Assembly: GCF_039541875.1 (NCBI RefSeq)
Contig: NZ_BAABHB010000012.1
Location: 150,309-214,308 of the forward strand
Source: Nibrella viscosa
Lineage (GTDB): Bacteria; Bacteroidota; Bacteroidia; Cytophagales; Spirosomataceae
DNA: 64,000 bases
Direction: 5' to 3'
The notes beneath the pieces were generated by a model. That model made no database searches. It was given only the letters and a program-made list of their open reading frames with translations, and was not told the DNA's origin. Below, piece by piece: positions 39,941 through 49,660 of the stretch. The stretch's first letter is position 1; each line of letters begins with the position of its first letter. A program made the position numbers and the translations under genes.

Positions 39941-42900
39941 GTATCAATCGGACCTGCGGGTATTGAAATGTAAAGACCGGCATGAGGATGCGTCTTAAAA
40001 CGAAAACACGTATCAATCGGACCTGCGGGTATTGAAATTTCAGGTCGGAGTTGACATCGGCTTTACCGTCCGGAAGTATCAATCGGACCTGCGGGTATTG
40101 AAATCTGGATGAGTGACGTCAGAAAGGTTTACGCCAACGAGTATCAATCGGACCTGCGGGTATTGAAATAGAAGCTCAAGGCCTGGAAGCGCGACCAGGC
40201 TCTGCGTATCAATCGGACCTGCGGGTATTGAAATATGGATAACCTGCTGATCAACACGTATCGGCAGAAGAGTATCAATCGGACCTGCGGGTATTGAAAT
40301 TTTTTTCTTGGCAACCTCAACGTAAGCCTCGTTGAAGCGTATCAATCGGACCTGCGGGTATTGAAATGTGAGCTGGAGGAGCTGGCCGCGTTTGGCAGTC
40401 TCGTATCAATCGGACCTGCGGGTATTGAAATGGGCTACCGGATGGCTTCTGAACTGTTACAGGGCAAGTATCAATCGGACCTGCGGGTATTGAAATCTAA
40501 CTCAAAATCTGATTACCCAGGGCGAGGCAGAAGCGAGTATCAATCGGACCTGCGGGTATTGAAATTGCACTTTCGGCGTGGTGGTCGGGAAACTGCACAA
40601 GGTATCAATCGGACCTGCGGGTATTGAAATGGTAACCAAACCGGCCCAGGACGATCCGCCCACCGATGCGTATCAATCGGACCTGCGGGTATTGAAATCA
40701 GGGGGAATGCCGCCTGTCGATCAACGCCAAAACGTATCAATCGGACCTGCGGGTATTGAAATCCCGGCGTTTTCCTCCAGCGACCGGCAGAGCTGGCGTA
40801 TCAATCGGACCTGCGGGTATTGAAATCTGAGTGATCTGATTGATTTTGGGGGAAAAGTCGGCCGGTATCAATCGGACCTGCGGGTATTGAAATTTGATTT
40901 TCTGGCAAACCTGGCCACGGTTCACGCTGTGTATCAATCGGACCTGCGGGTATTGAAATTGGAAGCTTATCAGTGTCATTGTGAAGCCTGGTTGGGGTAT
41001 CAATCGGACCTGCGGGTATTGAAATACGCATCTATCAGCTTGGAGCATCCGGCCTGACCTAGTATCAATCGGACCTGCGGGTATTGAAATCAGCTAAGCC
41101 CGCCATGAACACCCGCAACAGAATCCAGTATCAATCGGACCTGCGGGTATTGAAATGTGATTACTCCAGTGAATGGCTGCTGATCGGCTTCGTATCAATC
41201 GGACCTGCGGGTATTGAAATGGGCGCTTGTCGGTATGGAAACGCTTGCAGCGTGGTGTATCAATCGGACCTGCGGGTATTGAAATAAGCCAAACGCAAAC
41301 AGGAGGAAGCGGGCCGGCTGGTATCAATCGGACCTGCGGGTATTGAAATAGCTGGAACAAGATTGCGGGCCTTGCGTTTGCGCGGTATCAATCGGACCTG
41401 CGGGTATTGAAATACGATCTTTTTCAGTTCGTCCTGTTCGGCTTTCGATTGTATCAATCGGACCTGCGGGTATTGAAATACGTGGCCGGGAGCCGGGGGT
41501 ATAACCTCCAGTTTGCGTATCAATCGGACCTGCGGGTATTGAAATTTTATACTGGGAAGCCCAACAATATCCAGGCCGGCGTATCAATCGGACCTGCGGG
41601 TATTGAAATATGACGTCCTGTTTGCCATCGCGCACGTCGGGTGTGGTATCAATCGGACCTGCGGGTATTGAAATATGTGCTCATCACGCATGGTCCGCCT
41701 TACGCCATTAGTATCAATCGGACCTGCGGGTATTGAAATAGGGCCTTCTGCTGTATGTGACCGACACCAACGCCACGTATCAATCGGACCTGCGGGTATT
41801 GAAATGAGGCTCCCCGATTGCTTTACCTGAGGAGCGCTGTAAGTATCAATCGGACCTGCGGGTATTGAAATGCGAACATCGACAGCATGGGCTGGGAAAC
41901 CCCTATGCGTATCAATCGGACCTGCGGGTATTGAAATTGGCGCTGGTGGTCTACTCCTTCGGCAACGCCCGCGGTATCAATCGGACCTGCGGGTATTGAA
42001 ATTGGAGCGGGCGATTGGCGAGGTGGTGCAGGCGTACTTGTATCAATCGGACCTGCGGGTATTGAAATAGGTGAAGGCGGGGAACGAAACTGTCTGCCCC
42101 GCCTGTATCAATCGGACCTGCGGGTATTGAAATAAGGGCAAAACAGGATCGCAACTGGTTCGGCATGAAGTATCAATCGGACCTGCGGGTATTGAAATGC
42201 AAAGTACTTTGCAAGCGAAAGCTACAGAAAATCAAGTATCAATCGGACCTGCGGGTATTGAAATAGACAAACGCCATGCACCAGTATTCACCCTGAGCTA
42301 GTATCAATCGGACCTGCGGGTATTGAAATCAGCTAAACCGCCATGAACACCCGCAACAGAATACAGTATCAATCGGACCTGCGGGTATTGAAATGGGAAC
42401 ACATATTCGGTAATAGTGCAGTCGGTGCGGTATCAATCGGACCTGCGGGTATTGAAATCAACGTAGCGCCCTACAGCGACGCACCGGCTGAGCAGGTATC
42501 AATCGGACCTGCGGGTATTGAAATTTACCTTTGTTAGCGGCTAATGGGGGTATCGGCAGAAGTATCAATCGGACCTGCGGGTATTGAAATGTATACGGGT
42601 AATGCCTAGTTCGTCTTCATAGGCGTCGTATCAATCGGACCTGCGGGTATTGAAATTCGAAATAGATGATGTCGTATTCGGCCTGTAACGGCGTATCAAT
42701 CGGACCTGCGGGTATTGAAATATGCCACATTCACCGATCAGGCCCGCGCCATCAAGTGTATCAATCGGACCTGCGGGTATTGAAATAAGGTTCTCGTCCG
42801 AATACACCCGCAGCAGCGTAGGTATCAATCGGACCTGCGGGTATTGAAATCTATTCCCAATGCCGCAATTCTGACCACGCGCAACGTATCAATCGGACCT

Positions 42901-44347
42901 GCGGGTATTGAAATATAAACACCCCCTGGGCGGCATTCCCTCCGCGCTGCGTATCAATCGGACCTGCGGGTATTGAAATGCGGTCGCAGCGGATATAAAC
43001 GATTAACAGGAAGAGGTATCAATCGGACCTGCGGGTATTGAAATTTGAAAAACCAGGCTGCGTCGCCGGCCATTTCGCGGTATCAATCGGACCTGCGGGT
43101 ATTGAAATGCGGGGAATAAAACGATGTCCATCGGATCGGGGGTGTATCAATCGGACCTGCGGGTATTGAAATTGATCGTGGCCGGCCTGTTTGCCGTCCT
43201 GCTGCTTAGTATCAATCGGACCTGCGGGTATTGAAATGTTGTTGCGTCTGGCCAGTATGCCCAGCATGGCGTCTGTATCAATCGGACCTGCGGGTATTGA
43301 AATCTAATGGCGATGTGTATACAGCGGTCAATATTATCAGTATCAATCGGACCTGCGGGTATTGAAATCTGAGTTCCTGAACATCGACATCCCTGATCCA
43401 ACGGGTATCAATCGGACCTGCGGGTATTGAAATACGAATACCAGGCGATGACCACCCAGCAGGTTCCGCGTATCAATCGGACCTGCGGGTATTGAAATGT
43501 TTTGTGGTAAACCTGGTACGGGCTGGCTACCTGGAGTATCAATCGGACCTGCGGGTATTGAAATGTGTCTACATCGAGTATTCACGCGCTTTTCTACGGT
43601 GTATCAATCGGACCTGCGGGTATTGAAATTTGTCCACAGATAGATGCTGTGGGGCGAATCGGTCAGTATCAATCGGACCTGCGGGTATTGAAATACAACT
43701 TCAAAAAATTCATCCGGCATATCTTCGTAGGTATCAATCGGACCTGCGGGTATTGAAATTATTGTCCATCAGTTCCGCGCAGTCATACAGGCCCAGTATC
43801 AATCGGACCTGCGGGTATTGAAATGACTTCGGCATAGGCTTCGGCGGGCGATGACAACAAAGTATCAATCGGACCTGCGGGTATTGAAATCGCTTCAGGC
43901 GCTGCACCTAAGCCCACCCCCGCCCGAGTATCAATCGGACCTGCGGGTATTGAAATGTCGACCTGTTGAACGGCCTTCTCGGTCATACTCAGCGTATCAA
44001 TCGGACCTGCGGGTATTGAAATTTGGCGTCGATGTGACCCCTGTTGTCTGGCAGTTTCGTATCAATCGGACCTGCGGGTATTGAAATCCGGTTATCTGAA
44101 GTGGCAAACTTCTTTCAGTCGATGTATCAATCGGACCTGCGGGTATTGAAATGGGTGCGGGCGCTGATTCAGGATTACCTCGACAAGGTATCAATCGGAC
44201 CTGCGGGTATTGAAATTATTGTCTAGTAGTTCGGCGCAGTCGTATAGCCCCAAGTATCAATCGGACCTGCGGGTATTGAAATTGGTGTAGTTCGGTGGTA
44301 CCCAGATCCGCCACTATAGTATCAATCGCACTTTCGGGTATTGAAAG
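39941..44347 (+). CRISPR. type I CRISPR array, 67 identical repeats plus one degenerate terminal repeat
   Basis: I counted 68 repeat units with starts from 39941 to 44319 and a mean period of about 65 bp. The repeat is 29 bp, begins GTATCAATCGG and ends GGGTATTGAAAT; 67 copies are identical. The last, at 44319-44347, differs (C at position 11, T at 14 and 16, G at the end) and marks the trailer. Spacers number 67 and measure about 35-40 bp. In the RNA, ACC-UGCG-GGU makes a UNCG-type tetraloop, extended by CAAU/AUUG pairing; cleavage after this would leave an AUUGAAAU-type 5' handle. Confidence 0.98.
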
Positions 44348-44427
44348 GTGATGACTGTCTACCTGCACGGCACCCGGTCTGACGTGGCCATTCTTGTTTC
44401 ACCCAATTATTCTTCAATTTTTAAGTT
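44348..44427 (+). other. 80-bp trailer between the array and the next gene
   Basis: No repeat or terminator is visible here. TCTTCAATTTTTAAGTT just before the following ATG is AT-rich. Confidence 0.4.
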
Positions 44428-44691
44428 ATGGAAAAAGAAAAGCTGGATTTGGATTATGAGCTGCAAAAAGCGCAGCAGGAACTAGCCGAGAGCATCAAGG
44501 TCTTAACGGCTCACGGGTTCGTTGTGGATACGACCGAGTGGCTAACCTTAAAGCGGTATGCCAAAAAGTACGGCGTTTCTATTCAGGTAGTGACCAACTG
44601 GATTGGCCGGGGCATCATCCCCAAAGATTGTACGATGGTGCTGCACGAATTTAATGACATTCGGCTGGTGAAGGACCGACCTTATAAATAG
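44428..44691 (+). CDS. small putative DNA-binding protein next to the CRISPR trailer
   Basis: An 87-residue protein. The N-terminal third (EKEKLDLDYELQKAQQELAESIKVLTA) looks like a charged coiled coil, and the rest contains TLKRYAKKYGVSIQVVTNWIGRGIIPKDC, which resembles the excisionase/MerR-like winged-helix pattern in which a sequence-specific helix follows VS and the R-G-x-I-P wing. Not a known cas gene. The function is unknown; a helper of transcription or an integration relic is possible. Confidence 0.7.
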   Translation: MEKEKLDLDYELQKAQQELAESIKVLTAHGFVVDTTEWLTLKRYAKKYGVSIQVVTNWIGRGIIPKDCTMVLHEFNDIRLVKDRPYK

Positions 44692-44707
44692 CAAGAGATT
44701 GGACGCC

Positions 44708-45787
44708 TTACACCACGCCTTCCAGCATCTGAATATACAGCCCTATCCCCTCTTCAATTTCGCGCAGGTAGATGAACTCATCGGCGGTGTGTGAGCGGCC
44801 GGAGTGGCCGGGGCCGCATTTGAGCGAGGGGCAGTCGAGCAGGGCCTGATCGGAGGTGGTGGGAGAGCCGTAGGTAGAACGACCGAGGGCGATGCCGGCC
44901 TGAACAATGGGGTGGTCGACGGGAATGCTGGAGGGTTTCAGCCGGATGGAGCGGGGCTTTACCTCCGATTGGATGTGCTGCCGGATGGTTTCGGTCACCT
45001 CTTCCAGCGTGTACTGCTCCGTCACGCGTACATCCACCGTAAACGTACAGGCATCGGGTACGACGTTGTGCTGCGTGCCGGCATTGATGATGGTTACCGA
45101 CATTTTGATCGGTCCCAGCGTTGGAGAGACCTTCGGGAACTGGTAACTGGTGATCCAGTTGATGTCCTGAATGGCTTTGTAGATGGCATTTTCGCCTTCG
45201 TTGCGGGCGGCATGGCCCGATTTGCCGTGGGCGGTGCAGTCGAGCACCAGCAGGCCCTTTTCCGCTACGGCCAGGTGCATCTCGGTGGGTTCACCCACAA
45301 CGGCAAAGCTGATGGGGGGCAGTTCCGGCAGGATCAGTTCCAGCCCTTCGCGCCCGGAGATTTCCTCCTCCGCCGTGGCCGCCATCACGATGTTGTAGGC
45401 CATATCGGTCCGGTCGTAGAAGTAGCAGAAGGTAGCCAGCAGGGAAACCAGACAACCGCCGGCATCGTTGCTGCCGAGGCCAAACAGTTTGCCGTCACGC
45501 TCCAGCGGCTCAAAGGGGTTCAGCGTCCAGGATTTGTTGGGCTTTACGGTATCGTGGTGCGAATTGAGCAGCAGGGTCGGTTTGGCCGGGTCGAAGTAAT
45601 GGTTGAAGGCCCAGATGTTGTTTTTCGTTCGCCGGAGGGGAATCTGTTGCTCCTGAAAAAAAGCCTCGATCAGCCGGGCGGTCTGATCCTCCTCGCGACT
45701 GAAGGAGGGTGTTGCTATTAAACGCCTGAGCAATGCAATGGCTGATTCAGTCAGTTCCGCCTGCCGGGAAGTATTCGTTACGGTCAT
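44708..45787 (-). CDS. M20-family metallopeptidase, probable N-acetylornithine/N-acetylcitrulline deacetylase
   Basis: A 359-residue zinc amidohydrolase of the ArgE/DapE/CPG2 group. Metal-site motifs: LLLNSHHDTVKPN (about residues 74-86), GSNDAGGCLVSLLA, AATAEEEISGREG with the catalytic glutamates, and GPGHSGRSHTADEFI. It removes an acyl group from an amino-acid intermediate; in this phylum the gene type is usually the arginine-pathway deacylase. ATG at 45787 was chosen over a GTG at 45793. Confidence 0.86.
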   Translation of the reverse strand: MTVTNTSRQAELTESAIALLRRLIATPSFSREEDQTARLIEAFFQEQQIPLRRTKNNIWAFNHYFDPAKPTLLLNSHHDTVKPNKSWTLNPFEPLERDGKLFGLGSNDAGGCLVSLLATFCYFYDRTDMAYNIVMAATAEEEISGREGLELILPELPPISFAVVGEPTEMHLAVAEKGLLVLDCTAHGKSGHAARNEGENAIYKAIQDINWITSYQFPKVSPTLGPIKMSVTIINAGTQHNVVPDACTFTVDVRVTEQYTLEEVTETIRQHIQSEVKPRSIRLKPSSIPVDHPIVQAGIALGRSTYGSPTTSDQALLDCPSLKCGPGHSGRSHTADEFIYLREIEEGIGLYIQMLEGVV

Positions 45788-45871
45788 ACACACAAATCAA
45801 AATCACAACGAAAATCGCGAAAACACCCCTAAAAACCAAACTATCCCCTACTCCTTTCCTCCCATCTCCCC

Positions 45872-46765
45872 TTACTCCTCGTAATACCTGACCCCCTTCT
45901 CCTGCAAAAACTGCTTAATCACATCCACGTGAACGCATTGCCCGACATTGAGAAATGGATAATTGGAAACCCTCGTTTTACGGCCGTTGACAATCACGTC
46001 CCGGTCTTCAATATCAAAGCCCAGGTGCAAATGCCGGGTGGCACTCTGCATACCATACACGGTGCCGTTGACGTCGAACAAGGGGGCACCGCTTTGACCC
46101 CGCAAACCGGGGGTACTCAGTTCAATGCCGGTGATCTCGCCGTTGCGGGCGTTATCGCTCATCAGCCGGGTCACAATGCCGTCGATGGGAAAACGGGGCG
46201 AGTGAACACGGCCCTCATTGGTCCACTCAATATCGTCGGTATCTTTGTTGTAGCGGTAATTGGTAAACTCGGGGAACGGATAGCCCAGGCGGCACAAACT
46301 CCGCCCGGATTTGATGCGGCTGCTGTCGCGCAGGAAGGTGGCATAGGACCGGTACAGAATACGGTTATACCCTTTGAACTGTAAAAGGGCCAGGTCCTGC
46401 GTCGGGTGGGCATCAATCCGCAACTCGGTAAACTGGTCGACGCAGTTCAGGAAGTTGTTCCGGATGCGAATCATCGTTTCTGCCCGAAACTGGTATTTTT
46501 CCTCCAGACGCTGCAGGTGCTGCCCGTAGTTTTTATGGCGTTGAAAGGGATGGCGCTCAGCCAGAAAATTCCGGTGGTGCCTGTAAATATCCTCGGCGGT
46601 GGAGATAAGGTCGGCTACGTGCTTACAGGTAACGGCGCAGGCCTGCTCATTCACAAAAAACAGCGTAGCGCTACCGGGCAGGATTTCGCTGTGACCATAC
46701 ATCCGGATAATCGAGTGAATCGGCCGGGTAAACAGGTCAACGCGTTCAATCGCTTCTACAAACAT
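45872..46765 (-). CDS. trypsin-like serine peptidase domain protein
   Basis: A 297-residue protein with the trypsin-type triad: H49 (VTCKHVADL), D124 (PTQDLALLQF) and S225 (GLRGQSGAPLF). No signal peptide or PDZ domain, so it probably acts in the cytosol. A long helical insertion (residues about 55-115) separates His from Asp. Stand-alone proteases of this kind sometimes act in defence systems, but no partner gene is seen here. ATG at 46765 rather than the TTG at 46771. Confidence 0.82.
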   Translation of the reverse strand: MFVEAIERVDLFTRPIHSIIRMYGHSEILPGSATLFFVNEQACAVTCKHVADLISTAEDIYRHHRNFLAERHPFQRHKNYGQHLQRLEEKYQFRAETMIRIRNNFLNCVDQFTELRIDAHPTQDLALLQFKGYNRILYRSYATFLRDSSRIKSGRSLCRLGYPFPEFTNYRYNKDTDDIEWTNEGRVHSPRFPIDGIVTRLMSDNARNGEITGIELSTPGLRGQSGAPLFDVNGTVYGMQSATRHLHLGFDIEDRDVIVNGRKTRVSNYPFLNVGQCVHVDVIKQFLQEKGVRYYEE

Positions 46766-46819
46766 TGACAATGGACAAAAGGAGGAACAAATTAACGAAA
46801 TTTTGGTCGGTTATCGGCA

Positions 46820-46854
46820 AAAACAAAAGCAGCCCTCCGAAGAAGACTGCTTTG
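46820..46854 (-). terminator. intrinsic terminator downstream of the DUF937 gene
   Basis: On the minus strand AAAGCAG...CTGCTTT (arms 46847-46853 and 46826-46832) runs into TGTTTTT. It stands between the DUF937 gene and the protease start. Confidence 0.65.
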
Positions 46855-46976
46855 TTCAGGTCGACAGCGCTTAACAGTTCAACCTAAAGTCTGGACGCCG
46901 GACGTTAGATAGTAAACGCTGGACTTTGACTTTTGTCCAATGTCTGCCATCCGGTGCCTAAAGCCTACCGGAATAC

Positions 46977-47864
46977 TTACCGCCGATCGAACGGACCGGC
47001 TGCGGTATCGCGGGTGGAGCCCTGGGCGTCGTCGATATTTTGCCGGGTCGATGGGGAGGTATCCTCTACCCGATCCGGCTCTGCGCGTGATGTAGTATCG
47101 GTATAAACTCCGTCTGTACCCGTCTGATTCTGTCGGCATTTCTGGACAATAAAAAACAAAACGATGGCGGCAACCACGTAAAGCACCCAACGTAGCCAGG
47201 CTATGTTTTCGCGCCGACGCTCTACATGGGTACTCAGCGGTATATCCGGACTAACCGGCGTACTCGTCATCGTAGTGGTGCCCTGAATGCTTTCGCCATC
47301 TTCCGTACGCATTTTATCCAGATTCAGCACGCTGGATAAGGAAGCCAGCCCTGTTGGGATACTCGCGCGGATATAATTGGCCTGACCGGCCAGCAGCGTC
47401 GTCAGATTAGTGGCTGATAAGCCTTTATCCTGCGCCTGCCGACCCAGAATACCCATGAGCACCGAGCCGGCCAGTCCCATCAGGGTCAAGGCCGACGGTC
47501 GCTGAACGCCACTGTGCAGGGCAATAGCCCCGGCTACTTCGTCGGTATTGTCCCCAAATATCCGGTCGAGCAGGCTACTGCCCGTGGCGGCTGCGGCCTG
47601 TTCGTCCCCACGGGAGCCCATAACCTGCGATATATCGAGGGGTGTATTGCCGTAATTGCCGTCTTTGAGCAGATCAACTATATCGGAGGCACCGCCCGAT
47701 TCCTGTACGCGCTGCGCCATACCGCCCAGTACCGCCGGCAGAACGCCTGCTACTGCTTTTCGGGTGTTATTGGGAGTTTCGTTTAAATGACTGCTGAGCT
47801 GGTCAACAACCGAAGGCGTAAACTGCTCTTCGAGATACGATAGAAGGTTAACAGCCATGTCCAT
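46977..47864 (-). CDS. DUF937 domain protein with one transmembrane segment
   Basis: A 295-residue protein. The N-terminal 180 residues match the DUF937 pattern (LLSYLEEQFTPSVVDQLSSHL, AVAGVLPAVLGGMAQRVQ, GLAGSVLMGILGRQ). A single membrane helix follows (about residues 226-244, WVLYVVAAIVLFFIVQKC), then a polar disordered tail. Function unknown; related proteins include YidB. The orientation with the domain before the helix suggests a cytoplasmic domain anchored at the membrane. Confidence 0.82.
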   Translation of the reverse strand: MDMAVNLLSYLEEQFTPSVVDQLSSHLNETPNNTRKAVAGVLPAVLGGMAQRVQESGGASDIVDLLKDGNYGNTPLDISQVMGSRGDEQAAAATGSSLLDRIFGDNTDEVAGAIALHSGVQRPSALTLMGLAGSVLMGILGRQAQDKGLSATNLTTLLAGQANYIRASIPTGLASLSSVLNLDKMRTEDGESIQGTTTMTSTPVSPDIPLSTHVERRRENIAWLRWVLYVVAAIVLFFIVQKCRQNQTGTDGVYTDTTSRAEPDRVEDTSPSTRQNIDDAQGSTRDTAAGPFDRR

Positions 47865-47953
47865 AACGTTGGTTTATTCATACATAAAACCGCCTGTCAA
47901 GCGGAATGTTCGATAAAGTTAGCAGGATAGCGGATAAGCCAATGAGGCAAATC

Positions 47954-47980
47954 CAAAAGAGCCGCCCGTTAAGCGGCTCC
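47954..47980 (-). terminator. intrinsic terminator of the SPL-type gene
   Basis: On the minus strand GAGCCGC-TTAACGG-GCGGCTC followed by TTTTGG, directly after the stop at 47987. Confidence 0.8.
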
Positions 47981-47986
47981 CTAGAA

Positions 47987-49090
47987 TCAGGTCCAGTAAA
48001 GAATGGGAGCGCTGGGAAAGCGCTGCTGCCACTCGCGGAAGAAGAACTGCTTCAGTGTCTGCATATCGGCTGGTTTGTAGACGTACTTGGTGCCGCCAAA
48101 CTTATTGCGCTTTTCGGCACGGCCGGCCTTGTCCATTTCCAGCGACGTATTCGGGTACCACTGCAACAGCACATCTTTGGAGCCGGGCGTAAAGCGATGG
48201 CTGATAAACTCGGCGTTGAGGTCGCAGGAAAAATCCAGCGTATCGGCCAGCCGGTCGAGCAGGTGAGTGTAGTGTTCCTGCCAGTCGGGAATAGGCATAA
48301 TGGGGGCCAGCACCACGCCAATGGGGTAACCACCGCCACCAGCTTCGCGGGGTAAAGCCAGCTTGCGCAGGGCCTGCAACCGAGCCTCTACGGATGCAGT
48401 ACCACCTTCGAGCCGCCGGGCCACGGCTTCGGCGTTGAGGCTGACGCGGGCACGGGTCTGGCAGTGGTGCGGCAGATCCAGCAGCGAATCTACCTGATCG
48501 TACTTAGTCACGAACCGCAACTGAGCCTGCTCCCGCCTACCGAAGTACCGAATACATTCGGCCAGGCTACCGGTGAGGTGTTCAATGCCGATGACGTCGG
48601 TATAACAGCTTACCTCAAATGTGGTTAGTTTACCCGGCTGCTCATAGCCGGCGGTAGCTTCCAGCATCTTCGGCAAATTGGCGTAGGCCCGGACAACAGG
48701 CGGTCCCTGCAAACTACCCGCCAGGTAGCAATACTGGCAGTGGGCCGGGCAGCCTTCGGCCAGGTTCATCTGCCAGTCGGCGGAGGGCGGAATGGGTTGC
48801 AGCCGGAAGGCACTCGGCGGGGCACTCACCACGGCGAGGGTGTTTTTGGCAATGCGGTAGGTCTCCCGCTCATCGGCTCCGCGCAGGCCGGTGATGCGGT
48901 TGTTTTTCATTACCTCAATGGGCAGATCCAGCGCCGAGACCCGCTCGTAGATCTGCCGGCCAAACGGTTCATTGAGCGCATCGGGCGTAAACACCACGCG
49001 CTTCGGCATCCAGAGCCGCGCCGACCGCAGCAGCGGAGCGGGCGTAATACCAGAAGAGGAGGGTGAAGAATCGGAAGTTTCAATGATCAT
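47987..49090 (-). CDS. SPL-family (spore photoproduct lyase-like) radical SAM protein
   Basis: A 367-residue radical SAM protein of the SPL-like group found in non-sporulating bacteria. The cluster motif is CPAHCQYCYLAG (C114, C118, C121). Residues 150-360 form the barrel with VSCYTDVIGIEHLTGSL and RVSLNAEAVARRLEGG. In spore formers the family repairs UV photoproducts; here the substrate is unknown. ATG at 49090 is preferred to the TTG at 49123. It has its own terminator. Confidence 0.86.
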   Translation of the reverse strand: MIIETSDSSPSSSGITPAPLLRSARLWMPKRVVFTPDALNEPFGRQIYERVSALDLPIEVMKNNRITGLRGADERETYRIAKNTLAVVSAPPSAFRLQPIPPSADWQMNLAEGCPAHCQYCYLAGSLQGPPVVRAYANLPKMLEATAGYEQPGKLTTFEVSCYTDVIGIEHLTGSLAECIRYFGRREQAQLRFVTKYDQVDSLLDLPHHCQTRARVSLNAEAVARRLEGGTASVEARLQALRKLALPREAGGGGYPIGVVLAPIMPIPDWQEHYTHLLDRLADTLDFSCDLNAEFISHRFTPGSKDVLLQWYPNTSLEMDKAGRAEKRNKFGGTKYVYKPADMQTLKQFFFREWQQRFPSAPILYWT

Positions 49091-49342
49091 AATTGATGAA
49101 GGAAACGGGTCGACAACGCGCAAACCACCAGCACACCGCTCCTATAGAATAACACCAAACTGCCCTTTATAAATCCCTTTACCAAAAGACCGAAGTGGTG
49201 ATAACAAACTCATTTTAAAAGACTTACATAAGCAACAAAAAATATTTTTGCCGGTTTACTTGACCGGATAAAAATTCTGAATAATTCTCCTGTAGTTACA
49301 TTATTTGTATATACATATTCTTTAAATCCTGCTCTACACTAT

Positions 49343-49588
49343 ATGCAAACGTCGACTACTTCTATTCAGCCCCGAAAGATTTTATGGGTGGCTCCGCTGG
49401 CCGGCTTTGTTGCCGCCATCCTCAACACGATCCTGTAATTTATCGGTAGTTCAACCGGCCTGTTACAGGATAATCTGGTAATGCCCTCGGGCGACTCCTT
49501 ACGCTTGCCGCAGGTTATATTTATGTCGATTATGCCGGCGCTGGTCGCCGGGGTGGTGGTTGGTATGCTCACCCGGCACACGCGTTAA
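49343..49588 (+). pseudogene. DUF6069-like membrane protein gene with an in-frame stop
   Basis: From the ATG at 49343 the frame encodes QPRKILWVAPLAGFVAAILN and NTIL, then TAA (49436-49438), then continues in frame with FIGSSTGLLQDNLVMPSGD and VIFMSIMPALVAGVVVGMLT before TAA at 49586. Both halves together fit the start of DUF6069-type membrane proteins, so the first stop looks like a point mutation. The product also ends after only 81 codons, about half the expected length. Probably a dead remnant. Confidence 0.65.
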
Positions 49589-49607
49589 CTAAACCTGTGA
49601 CTGAAAA

Positions 49608-49646
49608 CAAAAAATGCCGGCTGAGTTGCAGTCCGGCATTTTTTGT
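49608..49646. terminator. bidirectional intrinsic terminator
   Basis: AAAATGCCGG (49611-49620) pairs with CCGGCATTTTTT (49633-49644); A and T tracts on both sides allow it to act for the decayed gene on the plus strand and for the barrel gene on the minus strand. Confidence 0.85.
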
Positions 49647-49660
49647 TGGTCAAAAAGCCT

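Noticed and set aside
39858..44226. Many open frames of 60-103 codons on both strands across the CRISPR array
   Set aside because: They are readings of the repeat and spacers (each contains the same peptide from the repeat once per 65 bp) and have no gene-like properties.
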